DNA from: Bubalus kerabau
Taxonomy: Eukaryota; Chordata; Mammalia; Artiodactyla; Bovidae
Assembly: GCF_029407905.1 (NCBI RefSeq)
Contig: NC_073626.1
Span: 85,773,482-85,837,481, forward strand
DNA: 64,000 nucleotides
Direction: 5' to 3'
Part shown: positions 1 through 11,869 of the stretch, piece by piece
How the letters are laid out: every line of letters starts with the position of its first letter
How positions within the stretch are numbered: position 1 is the stretch's first letter
Program-made: the position numbers and the translations under genes
Notes under the pieces: generated by a model
What the model saw: only the letters and a program-made list of their open reading frames with translations
Databases searched by the model: none
Told to the model about the DNA's origin: nothing

Positions 1-620
1 ATCCTTTCTCCTTCTTGCTAATACACTGGCTTAACAGCTACCACAAAGGGAGATGTGGGGCTGAATTCACAGGGCCTCTTCTTTCCCTCCTTCCCATAGG
101 CACATTTTGAAAATGGAAAAAAAAAAAAGTGATTCCTTGACTAAAGTATCAGAGATGGTTTGCAGCCATTAATTCTACCATTTTCCAGACATGTTAAAGT
201 GTATAAACTAGCTTAATTAGGTTTTTTTTTTTCTCCTTGCTCATCTCGACTCCCAGACAGGCAAGCTGGGCTGGTTAGTCAGGACAGAGATCAGGACAAA
301 ACTATGCAAATGAAAAACTCTGTCCTTAAGGTTAAATACCTCTAGGTCACTCTTGACAACTAATGAGAGACCAGGGAGAATCTGCCCTCAAATACATTCA
401 TTTGCACTGGAAGATATGCTTTGGCTCCCAAAATAATCATGAATAAGATACATGTGTCCACAACTCTGTAGGCAAAATAGCAGTAAGGAAGCGACGGGTG
501 CCACATGCATTTCTTTGTTTGTTAAAAGCAAATTCTGACTGTTCATATTTGAGTTTTCTGAGTTAGTTAGAATTTGCCTATTACTTAATGGTTGTTTATT
601 TTCTATCGTTTGATTCATCC
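1..620. other. AT-rich unique DNA, no gene seen
   Basis: Contains short A and T runs (for example near 118-128 and 222-232) but no convincing gene. The small open frame here has no recognisable domain and no splice context. Confidence 0.6.
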
Positions 621-705
621 ATACAGAGCACCATTTATTGAGAACCTGTTATGAGAAGTGCTTAGCATACGAAGATGAAAGACAAGGTCTCTTTGGCAGA
701 GACTC
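621..705 (-). mobile_element. Old L2/MIR-type fragment, antisense
   Basis: The stretch reads like the reverse complement of an L2/MIR 3' region: 'ccatttattgagaacctg' is followed by 'gtgcttagcatacgaagatg' and an 'acaaggtctct' block. Divergence is high, so L2 versus MIR is uncertain. Confidence 0.45.
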
Positions 706-950
706 ATCTACTATCCTATATAATAATAAAGGCACTGAAGGAAATTCTGTCATAAAACTGGCTTAGTGTTGAGTTACTGAAAATAGCATTTGATTGATGT
801 AAATACTTTTGATAAATAACATAAAACTCATTACACTTACTTCTGCTCAGCCATTTTTCCTACCATCAGAATTTGTATATACATTTGTGTGTGTACATCT
901 TCGGGTGCATTTATCCCTAGCTATTGCTCTCTGCATAGCTTTAGCAATAG

Positions 951-1015
951 TTATTGAGTGCTCCCTCTGTGCCAGGCAGTGTGCTAAGCACTTTAGTTAC
1001 CTCATCCTATTTAAT
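951..1015 (-). mobile_element. MIR-type SINE fragment, antisense
   Basis: Contains 'ttattgagtgctccctctg', 'gccaggcagtgtgctaagca' and 'cctcatcctatttaata', the signature of the reverse complement of a MIR 3' half. A second weak MIR-like stretch follows at about 1066-1140. Confidence 0.6.
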
Positions 1016-1140
1016 AAAAGAAAAAGAATGATGGATTAAGAACCTGGATGCCCCCATCACAAAACCAGAGGTAAATCACTTCACATTTCTACTTTGTCTT
1101 CAAAATGAGGGAGCTCACTCTAAGGCCTTTCTAACTGTAA

Positions 1141-3416
1141 CAATTCTAAAAAAAAAGTGTGATTCCTGATGACTTCCTAAGTGTTTCCAGAGAGTAAGCT
1201 TAATACCTGTCTTGGTTAATTCTATAACATTCTCTGCTCTGTGGACCTGTTAAGAGGAAAAAGATTGAATAACAGACCTTTTAAAGAAATAAACTTCATT
1301 TTTAACAGATGTATTCAGTTTGGGGAATAAAAGCAGGCTAGTTCTTTATTAAAAATATAAAGCTAAATGTGTGTAAAAAAATTGTTCCCAGATACAAACA
1401 TTTTTTATTTCTTAATAATTCCCAAAAGGATTTTCTTTAGCTGTGAATGTTTAATGGATGAATATCTGGCCTTTAATAGTATGATTTTGAACGCCTAAAA
1501 ATATTAGAACAAATTTAACTCTAATGAAAATGCCGATTTTCAGAGCATCCATATACATACGGAGAACACGGAGGATTTCTACTCATTAAATTGCCATTGC
1601 TCTGTCCAGAGCCACTTGTCCATGTTCTTGTTGTGTCTGCTGCTTGTTATATTTTTCTGGGCTGTTTATTCCACAAAGGGCAATTGCAAAAGAGTTGGAA
1701 GCACTTTTTGTGCCAGGCCATTCTCTAGCTTAGGTTCATGCCCCTTGGTTCTCATATTTAACAGAAGCTCAGATAGCCTGAAGCATCTGTCCTTTTGGTT
1801 CCCTTCAGGATTGTGTACATTTCTTTGTCATATCGTCATTTCTCAAACCACAGAGTTTCTTTAAATAGCAGCCCTGTCCCAGTAGAATTATGGGGAACTA
1901 GAATGCTATAATTTGAAGCATATTCTGCTTCAAAGTGCATTGTCTTAGTTGACTTAAATATTTGAGACATATGTTTTATTTTGTTTTACTGTTAAGAGAA
2001 AGTGGAATATGACCGTGTTTCTGCAATGAAATATAACAGGAAATATTGTTTCTTTCTGTCCATATTTGGTTAATGTGATCATTTTCATTGATTAATAATA
2101 CTATCCTTCCCCAAACAATCAAAACACAAAGCAGAAAAATCGACCACCTCATAAAAGGTAAAAAAAAAAAAACCCTGAAAAAATTCACCCACTTATTTCA
2201 AAAACGTGGTACTTGCAGGTATTTTAAAATAGGGCTGTGTTGACATATTACAAATAAACAAGTACTTACATACATACAGGCATCTCCATAAATAAATACA
2301 TACGTAAATAAAGAAGCCACAGTTTGTGACTATCATGTAGAACAACAAATGAGAAATTTCAGAACATGAAATTCACCTCAATTTCTTCATCTGTTGCTAG
2401 TTTAGAAAAGTTTATCTGTAGAGATATTAATTCTGAAAGAGCTTTACTCATATCACATACTGTTATTTGACTTAAAGAAAAATCTGACTCCATACTATTC
2501 AATAGATGTTAGATTTTAAGAATCAGTAACCTGTTTTCAACTTCATTATTTACACACATGCCTGAAAATATCTATAGAGGATTAGACAACGTTTCACTCT
2601 TCATCTGAAAGCTGTGATGAAGTATAATCAGACCTGAAGCCTCTTCCTTTTCATATGTTCCATTTTTCTATAGGCACATTTGTAAATGGAGAATTCTTTT
2701 GAGATTCTTCTTGTTCAGTCTCAGTGGTTTTTGTTCTTTCTTTCACAATGAATTGCAAAATGCCATTTAACTTCAAGGTTTCTAATCATCCAACTGCACT
2801 CCTTCTCACCTTTTTATTGACCACCTTTCCTTGGTTTTTTGTTTCACAAGCAAGATTCTCACCTTGCTGCACATTCTTTCAACTTGGCCATCAATATATA
2901 AAGTTGAGAAATCCTTCTAAGTCCAGATGCTTACAGCAGCATCCCACTTATCACTTCTTTCCATTCTCGGAGGGAAGCTCTGTCTGAACTGTCTGAAGTG
3001 GCTGTTGACGATGTCTTTACTGCTGCTACATGGAAGCCTTTTTTGAATACTATCACTGAAAGCTTCCTAAAGCTCAATAAAGTATTGTCAGATTGGGTCA
3101 GCGGTGTTTATGTTTCTCTGACTCTACAGCTCTCTCTCCCTACATTCTTCTGTCCTCTACTTTTCCCATCCTTTTAAATTTGTGACAAAAGTTGATAATA
3201 ATATTTTCATAGTGGGCTCAAAAGATGTATTTTAATAAATCTGAATATGTTTTATTTTTCATTCTACATTCTGATTTATGTAAATCACTGTTGCTTTTGA
3301 CCACCACCATCTTTGAATATATCATATTTATTTCATTTAAACATTTATGTGTGTTTATAATGTATATAAACATTTAGGTATTTTTTAATATATACATATA
3401 TGTTGCCCCTAAAGTA
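1141..3416. other. AT-rich unique DNA, no gene seen
   Basis: No recognisable repeat family beyond short A or T runs (for example 2161-2172), and no open frame with a domain or a credible exon structure. The 60-90 codon frames here have unremarkable composition. Confidence 0.55.
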
Positions 3417-3535
3417 AATGTGTGTATATATATATATATGTATGTATATGTGTATGTTTACATGTATGTACATATATGTGAGCTATATGGTAGGTATGGA
3501 TATAAATGTGAGTATAAATATACATATATGCATAT
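3417..3535. repeat. Simple TA/TATG/CATA microsatellite
   Basis: Alternating purine-pyrimidine tract starting with a (TA) run at about 3425-3439 and continuing as imperfect TATG and CATA units. The 61-codon open frame over it, rich in Met, Tyr, Ile and Cys, is an artefact of the repeat. Confidence 0.85.
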
Positions 3536-3586
3536 TCCCTCATACTCAAAATTCATCAACTCTATTAAATATTAAGAAAGTATTTC

Positions 3587-3640
3587 AGTATACCAGAAAC
3601 TAACACAATAATGTAAATCAACTATACTTCAAAAAGAAAA
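3587..3640 (+). mobile_element. L1 3' UTR end fragment
   Basis: Contains 'taccagaaactaacacaa' and 'gtaaatcaactatacttc' followed by an A-rich tail. This is the signature of the extreme 3' end of artiodactyl L1 elements. Only the terminal ~55 bp is recognisable. Confidence 0.6.
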
Positions 3641-4180
3641 GATTTACACTATACAAAAGTGCTTCAGACAGCAAGAATTAAGAAATATACAGTATATGAA
3701 ATAATCTATATAATACAGCAATTAATATGTAAAAATACATATTTGTGTATCTTACAGTATTGCATACTTTCTATATATAATATGTAACAAATATTTATAT
3801 ATAAACACATGGAATAAAGAAATTCAGGTCTTTACTCACTCCAGTTCTATAGAATATTAACCTCTATTAATCCAAACATATATTTCAATACATTTGTATG
3901 ACTTGTACAAATTTCTTAAGGTGTTTTCACAGATTCCAACAGATTGGGCTTGAACTATCACCCCAAAGATTCACAGAACACAGCCACATTATTTTCCCTT
4001 TTATCCAAGTTTTGCCGTTGTTATTTAAATAATTATGAGGCATTCCTTTTGCTGCTTTCATTCAACAATTATGTTTAACCAGAAAGTGCTGGGGAATAAA
4101 AACAGTAAATAGAAGCTCAGTGGGGAAAATAAAATATATTGAGATTTTCTTAGAAAATGTTTCCATATAAAATAAGCCTT
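3641..4180. other. AT-rich unique DNA, no gene seen
   Basis: Very AT-rich, with many TATA-like stretches but no gene or identifiable repeat. Confidence 0.5.
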
Positions 4181-4300
4181 CTGGTGAATTCACTGGCAGG
4201 CCAGTGGTTAGGGCTCTGCACTTTCACTGCCAGGGGCCCAGGTTCAATTGCTGGTCAGAGAGTTATGATCCTGCAGCCAAGATAAATACAATAAAACAAA
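4181..4300 (+). mobile_element. CHR-type tRNA-derived SINE (old cetartiodactyl)
   Basis: Head 'ccagtggttagggctctgca' corresponds to the A-box side of the tRNA-like head, and 'ggttcaattgctggtcagag' is the B-box region. A short A-rich tail follows. It lacks the BovB-derived tail, which separates it from Bov-tA. The copy is diverged and therefore old. Confidence 0.75.
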
Positions 4301-5289
4301 CCTTTGGTATTAAACATATTTTCTGTTCCCCATGACCTATGAAGTGTTGTTGTCATTTCACATGCTAAAGCCAATGGTCCTTGAACTACTTATTAAAAAT
4401 ACCTGATTGATCAACAAATGCACTAATGATGAATACTAAGGTACCCTTCAAGAAATATACTTACCTAGTAACTAGAAATCTTGGTATCAGATCCATGTGT
4501 TAGGATTAACAGAGTTTTGGTGGGGCTTATATGATGATAGAATATAGAACAGAATCACTAAGTATTAAAATTGCACCATTTTTCGCCTCTCAGTTTTCTG
4601 TAGATGCTTAGATAGGAAAAACTTAGACAAAAATAAAATTTTAAATATTTCAATAAATTTTTTTTAAGTTTAAAATTATTTAAATGTGTTGAAATATGAA
4701 AATATAATATAATAGTATAAGAAAACACTTTATTTCAGACCACTGTGAATATTTGGTCATAAAAGTATTCTTAACTATAAAGGAGAAGATCAATTAAAAA
4801 ATTCATATTTTCATGGAAATGAAAATGCAACTGTAATATGAATAATACAGGCTTTTTCTATAATATTCTAAACTAGTTAGGATGGAATTTAATTTAGTTA
4901 CATATTCACAATCATATGTCTTAACCATGAATCTCAGCCATTCAACTTAAGAACAGTATTTGATCTTTTTAATGATTTTTGTATTGAAACATTTTGAACA
5001 AACTACAAAATTCAACGAATTAACATTATTTGTCCTGAATCTAGTAGCAAGAAGCAGTAAATTGAAGGCCAGGTTATGTGCAGCTCCATTTTCTATGATT
5101 CTAGCATGTTTTTGTTAATTTATTATCAAAATAGTATGTGAACACCATATGACATTATTTATTTGATAAAATGTATTTTTGAGTTCTTATCAGTTGCTGC
5201 TGGATGTTATGAGTATAGATAAAACAGCAATCTATTCAATGGCATAAAGCTATATCTCCCTAGAAACTGGATAAATCTGTGGGTTAAAA
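4301..5289. other. AT-rich unique DNA, no gene seen
   Basis: Strongly AT-rich with frequent stops in all frames. No repeat family recognised. Confidence 0.5.
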
Positions 5290-5347
5290 ATGTACAAGCT
5301 CTATAATATTTCCCTTTTTTCCCTTTCCATCTTTCATCTCTCCATAG

Positions 5348-5526
5348 TACTGTGGGGATTGGACAAAAATTTGATTTATGATTTCTTTCAAATTTTGGCT
5401 GATAAAATTACCACCCTCAATGCTCTGAACACTGTGAATAGTAAAAGCATTGAAAAGATGCTCAGTTCTTTCTATGCTATGAATTTTAGAGCCTGTTTAT
5501 ATGAGGATGATGAGGAAAATGAGTAA
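5348..5526 (+). other. Exon-like open frame behind a splice-acceptor-like tract
   Basis: A pyrimidine-rich run at about 5308-5343 ends in 'ctccatag' (AG at 5346-5347) and is followed by about 59 open codons to a TAA at 5524-5526. The translation begins LWGLDKN and ends in the acidic ...EDDEENE, which is the kind of tail a real C-terminus can have. I do not recognise the protein. The frame is also open upstream of the AG, so openness alone is weak evidence. It could be a terminal exon, a pseudogene piece or chance. It lies 14 bp from the opposite-strand candidate at 5541-5727. Confidence 0.2.
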
Positions 5527-5540
5527 TTGTGCATAAAAAG

Positions 5541-5727
5541 TCATTTCATGGGAGAAGGAGTGAAGACAGAGGTCTCGGACATGTGCTTTCTTATGAGCAC
5601 TTGGTCTTTGAGCATCGGAAGAGCTTTAATTAAGCCCTGTTCTTCCTCATGGTGGGAGAACATCCCCACCAGGACGTTTCCCTGGCTTCCACTGGTAGTT
5701 TTAATGATTGTACTTCCAGGTGGACTC
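5541..5727 (-). other. Exon-like open frame on the minus strand
   Basis: On the minus strand, a T- and C-rich tract ends in 'cttcccctcag' immediately before position 5727, a strong-looking splice acceptor. About 62 open codons follow to a TGA at 5541-5543. The peptide contains KTTSGSQGNVLVG and ends ...TSVFTPSPMK, with a mixed, non-repetitive composition. No family recognised. No polyadenylation signal or upstream exon can be assigned within the window. It converges with the plus-strand candidate, so at most one may be real. Confidence 0.22.
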
Positions 5728-5831
5728 CTGAGGGGAAGCAACAAAAAATTAACATATAGCATGATCCTGTCATAAAGAAAAGTTGTAAATTGTAGTTTAA
5801 CATGAGTTATTGTAAATAAATACTGATGCAT

Positions 5832-7670
5832 CTATCAGGGACACATTTAAATAATGAGACCAATTTGAGATTATGTGTTCTGGAATTGGCAGTTTCAGTT
5901 TCAGGAGAGAAAATGAGTCACAATATTGCATTTTCTTCATTGTGCACAGAAAACAGAGTTTATTGTACCCTTTGAGACAAATACCTTACTTGCAAGAGAC
6001 TCTGTAATTGTTTTAATTCCATTTACCAAGCTATTTGCTTTGACATTTTTGGTGTTTGAAATGTGATGATTTAGATAAATATGTATATATGCTGGATATT
6101 TTGAATAGGTTACCTGACTTGTACAAATATATTTAAATTAAAATTTTGATACGACGCTTTTGAATATAGGTAAAAAGATACATTTATCTGTTTTGTTAAA
6201 CCCCTGTTGTTTTCTTTAAATACTAGATTATAGTGTCAATGATTTACTTACATGGATATTGTTCCTGTTTTCCTCCTAACACAATTATATTAAATTTTAA
6301 TGACATCAATTGTAATATCTAACTGGTATCTAGAAGCTTGTGGAGAGCCCAAAGGTTTTATACAAATTTATATGTATCAAGCTCTCACTGATATACTTTG
6401 CCAGGAGATATTTTACCTTGAGTAGTCAGCCCTGCAAATCCCTTCCTACAAAAGATTAAAAACATCCTCCTATTACATCTAGAGATTTCTTTTTGTTATT
6501 CAAAGCCATGAATAAATTTAGGAAAAATGTATATGATTTTAATGCCTTAAACCAGAAAGCTTCCTTGATTCCTATTAAAAAATGGAATATTTAATGTTTT
6601 CCATCTTCTGTGGTACTTTTTTTGATATTGCAGCAAAGAACAAAAAAGAATTCTGACAACATATAAAACAAAAAACTGTGTTTGAAGTATTATAATAAAA
6701 CAACCTTTTTCCTTTAATGCTAAGTCCCTTTTTAATGAAGATCTTCTGGCAGCTCTTGAATGTATAACTAGTTTATATCATGGGATGAAGCTGTCTGTTC
6801 TGATGATTGACATGAGCCCACATTACAATGTGATTCTGAAAATTAGTCCATAGAGGTCCTTTTCAGGTACTTCGCAGACTGAGAGCTGCCCTCCAACTAC
6901 AGTAGAGCCTTTTTAACCCCACTCATTGGTATTCTAATCTGGAAGAGCTGTCCTGCCTTTTAAATAACTCAGGCATTCAGGCTCATACCCCCCTTGACAC
7001 ATTACTTAGCCAAAGGATTCAAATGAGATTCAAGAAACATGCAGTACAGCACAAAGGGATTGGAATATGCACAATTAATAATCACACAGTTAATTCATTT
7101 TTAATGCAAGGAGGACTTCTGAAATTTCACATTCAGATTTGTAGCACAAAGTAGTGGCTGTCTACCCTGATTACATTTCTAAAATTCCAAAATATAGGCA
7201 TCATTCTTAAGTAATTATTTTAATATTAAATAGACTCCCTAAAGGTGTAGCTTTAAGTGACATTAAGGTTATGACACAAACTGATAAAATTTTAAAATGG
7301 GACTCCTTTCAATTCAGATATTGTGCAAATAAATAAACACAAGAAGAGTTTTTATGAGAATGGGAATAAGGCATGAATCTGCGTAGATAGGGTTTTGGTG
7401 GGGTTTGATTATCTTGGGTCAAAGTCAGCCAACTACATTACACATTGCAATGTTTTGTTTCTCTCATTGTATTTTTCATATATAAGTATTTTTATATATC
7501 TAGTGTTAAAGATCTTGCTGCCTGCATTTGAGAGGTAAATATGCAGTCTATTGAAATAAGAATGTCAATACATCTTTAACAGTTCTAAGGTTTTACAACT
7601 ACATCCAGGAAGACAACCTCTGAGCCAATAATTAGTTGCTATAATTCTTGCTATGTATGAATAATAAGTA
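5832..7670. other. Unique AT-rich DNA, no gene seen
   Basis: No recognisable transposon copy. The part around 6720-7000 is less AT-rich and could be a conserved non-coding element, but conservation cannot be judged from one sequence. Confidence 0.45.
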
Positions 7671-8060
7671 CATTCATTCACAATTTATACATTGTATGTT
7701 TCCTATATGGCAGATCCTGAGAATGAAAGCAGTGAATATAAGAGACAAAATTCCAGCTCTTGTGTAATTTATATAATTGTGTACAAATAAATGAACATGA
7801 TAAATTCAGAGGATAATATGTGTTATGCAGAAAAATAGTGCATGGTAAGAGGATGGACTAATGAGGCAGTAGATAAATAGGAAGTGATCATCAGGAAGTG
7901 AAATTTGAGTAAGAAGTCTGAATGAGCCATGAGAAAAATGTGGGGAGCATATTAGGCCAATGAAAGAACAATCACCAGGCTCATATATGGACCTCCAGGA
8001 GGCATTAGAGTGGCTTAACTCTTTGCCCCCTCTACTTTGATCCACATGCTTCTCCTTAGA
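7671..8060 (-). mobile_element. L2 LINE fragment, antisense
   Basis: Starts with 'cattcattcacaatttatac' and 'tatggcagatcctgagaatg', then 'attccagctcttgtg', 'aaataaatgaacatgat' and 'ggaagtgaaatttgagtaag'. This is the usual order of blocks in an antisense L2 3' half. Diverged, and no coding remnant is legible. Confidence 0.6.
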
Positions 8061-8069
8061 AATAGCTTA

Positions 8070-8149
8070 GGACAGAGGAGCCTGGAGGGCTAGAGTCCAT
8101 GGGGTTGTAAAAGGTGGGACATGACTGAATACATGCACACACACACACA
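8070..8149 (+). mobile_element. Bov SINE/BovB tail fragment plus (CA)n
   Basis: 'cagaggagcctggagggcta' and 'gagtccatggggttgtaaaa', then 'gggacatgactgaatac', are the tail shared by Bov-tA, Bov-A and BovB. A short (CA)n run follows at about 8134-8149. The 5' part of the element is missing. Confidence 0.65.
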
Positions 8150-9613
8150 AAACAAAAACAAGCAGCAGACAACGTAAGGGTAGGACTTTGTACGGGACTC
8201 AGTTAAGTGGTGACATCTCTCTTTTAAAACATTTATTATCACCAAGCTATATCAGTTGCATAGGGTAATTGTTAGATGGCTTGCAACATCAAAATTATCA
8301 TGTTTTAAAAAAATCATTTATGCTTTACAATGGTTTACAAACATATCAGTGGGGGCTTCACAGAGAATTTCAATTACTCAGTTGGGCAGGGCATCACAGG
8401 ATATTCGTACTAGTGCGTTTCCAAAAGACTCAATTCCTCTCCCTTAACTTCTCCTTCCTCCCTAGACCTCATCCCCACCTTTAACCTGAGGGAAAAGGAG
8501 GAAATTTATCTTTCATGGGAACCAGGCTGTGTCTGAAATCTAAAAATGGTTGAGGTATCCCTGGTATATGAAATAGAGGAATTATAAGTTGTATATTTAT
8601 ATGGAATAGCTTTTTTCAGACTCTGGTTTGGAAAGTAGTCCCACCAGGCTAAGCTCACAGTGGTTTCTGCAATTTGATTATGAACAGTGCAGGCAGATTT
8701 CTGGGTATCTGCTTACAAGTTTCTTATGCTAAATTAATGCTGGCTGTCTTCTTGTGGTTCTAGTTTTCATGTTTCTTCATCCTTTCCTTTATTTCTTTTC
8801 TTATCGTTTAGTGTAAATTACTGGGATTGGCACATGACTTATCCTGGACCACTAATGCCTGTTTTCAAGCATTAAATAGCTCTCATTCTCCAAGCTACAG
8901 GAAAGATAAACTAGTTTTATTTGATGTCTTACTTTTACTAGTGTCTTGAAAGGTGAAATCATTTGAGCATAGGTAATTGCTCCAGCGAGTTTCCTTCATC
9001 TGCGTGTGTGATTGTAATTTATAAATACCAATTGGGTAATTGCTGGGAGAAGTTTGAAAAGCAAATGTTGCTAATGTATGGTTGACACACTGGACTCCCA
9101 ATTGATTATACTATTTATAGTATTAATGAATCTGATACTCTTTCTCTCATCAAGGCCATCATTAGCTTTGCCTAATACTCAGTTGTATGGCTGGTGCATA
9201 ATTTTGCCTGGGAGAAGATGGGGAGCCAGGGTTAGCTTTCTCCCTCTAATATGTCATCCTCTGCAGTGCTGTGCACAACCCATATGCTAGTCTAGTGCCC
9301 AAAGCTCAAATTAGGTCACAGTCATGAATGCCTGGAATGCAAAAGTTGATTTTTTTTTTTAATGTCAAACTCTCAGTATCATCTTCCTTTAATAAGCTTA
9401 GTCTTAACAGTAAAATGGGAAACATTTTGTAGCAAAACTCCTACATTCAGCTGATTAATCCATTAAAAAATTTTGCCATTAATGATTTACAAAGGAACAA
9501 GATAAACTAAAATCCTTTCAGCAGACACTTTCCCCTTGGAGGCTATGTCAGGCCCAATGTCAAAAGATAGCATTTTATATTCCTGAATTTGTGCCCATTG
9601 GTATTTCCATTGT
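8150..9613. other. Unique DNA, no gene seen
   Basis: No repeat recognised apart from a T run near 9350-9360. The short open frames at 8256-8484 and 8895-9290 carry no domain. Confidence 0.5.
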
Positions 9614-9624
9614 CAAACATTCAT

Positions 9625-11237
9625 CAGATCAGATCAGTCGCTCAGTTGTGTCTACTCTTTGCAATCCCATGAATCGCAGCACGCCAGGCCTCCCTGTCCA
9701 TCACCAACTCCTGGAGTTCACCCAGACTCACGTCCATCGAGTCAGTGATGCCATCCAGCCATATCATCCTCTGTCGTCCCCGTCTCCTCTTGCCACCAAT
9801 CCCTCCCAGCATCAGAGTCTTTTCCAATGAGTCAGCTCTTTGCATGAGGTGGCCAAAGTACTGGAGTTTCAGCTTTAGCATCATTCCTTCCAAAGAAATC
9901 CCTGGACTGATCTTCAGAATGGACTGGTTGGATCTCCTTACAGTCCAAGGGACTCTCAAGAGTCTTCTCCAACACCACAGTTCAAAACCATCAATTCATC
10001 GGTGCTCAGCCTTCTTCACAGTCCAACTCTGACATCCATACATGACCACAGGAAAACCCATAGCCTTGACTAGATGGACCTTTGTTGGCAAAGTAATGTT
10101 TCTGCTTTTTAATATGCTATCTAGGTTGGTCATCACTTTCCTTCCAAGGAGTAAGCGTCTTTTAATTTCATGGCTGCAGTCACCATCTGCAGTGATTTTG
10201 GAGGCCAGAAAAATAAAGTCTGACACTGTTTCCACTGTTTCCCCATCTATTTCCCATGAAGTGATGGGACCGGATACCATGATCTTTGTTTTCTGAATGT
10301 TGAGCTTTAAGCCAACTTTTTCACTCTCCACTTTCACTTTCATCAAGAGGCTTTTTAGTTCCTCTTCACTTTCTGCCATAAGGGTGGTGTCATCTGCATA
10401 TCTGAGGTTATTGATATTTCTCCCGGCAATCTTGATTCCAGCTTGTGTTTCTTTCAGTCCAGCGTTTCTCATGATGTACTCTGCATATAAGTTAAATAAA
10501 CAGTGTGACAATATATAGCCTTGAAGGACTCCTTTTCCTATTTGGAACCAGTCTGTTGTTCCATGTCCAGTTCTAACTGTTGCTTCCTGACCTGCATACA
10601 AATATCTCAAGAGGCAGGTCAGGTGGTCTGGTATTCCCATCTCTTTCAGAATTTTCCACAGTTTATTGTGATCCACACAGTCAAAGGCTTTGGCATAAAA
10701 GTCAAAAGTCAATAAAGCAGAAATAGATGTTTTTCTGGAACTCTCTTGCTTTTTCCATGATCCAGCAGATGTTGGCAATTTGATCTCAGGTTCCTCTGCC
10801 TTTTCTAAAACCAGCTTGAACATCTGGAAGTTCACGGTTCACATATTGCTGAAGCCTGGCTTGGAGAATTTTGAGCATTACTTTACGAGCGTGTGAGATG
10901 AGTGCAATTGTGTGGTAGTTTGAGCATTCTTTGGCATTGCTTTCTTTGGGATCAGAATGAAAACTGACCTTTTTCCAGTCCTGTGGCCACTGCTGACTTT
11001 TCCAAATTTGCTGGCATATTGAGTGCAGCACTTTCACAGCATCATCTTTCAGGATTTGAAATAGCTCAACTGGAATTCCATCACCTCCACTAGCTTGTTT
11101 GTAGTAATGCTTTCTAAGGCCCACTTGACTTCACATTCCAGGATGTCTGGCTCTAGGTCAGTGATCACAACATCGTGATTATCTGGGTTGTGAAGATCTT
11201 TTATGGGGGGTGGCCAGAGGACCAACCCCACATCCAA
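9625..11237 (-). pseudogene. BovB reverse transcriptase half (antisense), broken
   Basis: Reads as the RT and C-terminal part of the BovB polyprotein in at least four frame pieces (from about 11237, 11124, 10835 and 9959 downward). RT motif C is intact as LRYADDTTLM (about 10410-10380), and the palm context FDFYAKAFDCVDH is present. The C-terminal part includes ...SNQSILK...SLEGMMLK...YFGHLMQR. A 1-bp deletion near 11090 shifts the frame at ...SITTNK, and further shifts occur near 10790 and 9960. The original protein copies BovB RNA by target-primed reverse transcription in the nucleus. This copy cannot encode it. Confidence 0.9.
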
Positions 11238-11869
11238 GGAGCCGTGGCTGCACGGGCACAGAAGGGCCTAGAGGAGCTATCCCACATGGAAGAAGAGAAA
11301 GGGTGGTGGTGAGGAGATAACCCTCATCCAAGGTAAGGAGCAATGGCTGTGCTTTGCTGGAGCAGCAATGAAGAGATACCCCATGCTCAAGGTAAGAGAA
11401 ACCCAAGTAAGACAGTAGGTGTTGCAAGAGGGCATCAGAGGGCAAACACACTGAAACCATACTCACAGAAAACTAGTCAATCTAATCACACTAGGACCAC
11501 AGCCTTGTCTAACTCAATGAAACTAAGCCATGCCCATGGGGGCAATCCAAGATGGGCGGGTCATGGTGGAGAGATCTGACAGAATGTGGTTCCACTGGAG
11601 AAGGGAAAGGCAAACCACTTCAGTATTCTTGCCTTGAGAACCCCATGAACAGTATGAAAAGGCAAAATGATAGGATACTGAAAGAGAAACTCCCCAGGTC
11701 AGTAGGTGCCCAACATGCTACTGGAGATCAGTGGAGAAATAATTCCAGAAAGAATGAAGGGATGGAGCCAAAGCAAAAAGAATACCCAGCTGTGGATGTG
11801 ACTGGTGATAGAAGCAAGCTCTGATGCTGTAAAGAGCAATATTGCATAGGAACCTGGAATGTCAGGTCC

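Noticed and set aside
11343..11824. Overlapping 78-95-codon frames that could be a BovB ORF1
   Set aside because: They lie in the BovB 5' UTR of the inverted copy, are not kept in the full-length copy in the same form, and carry no domain.
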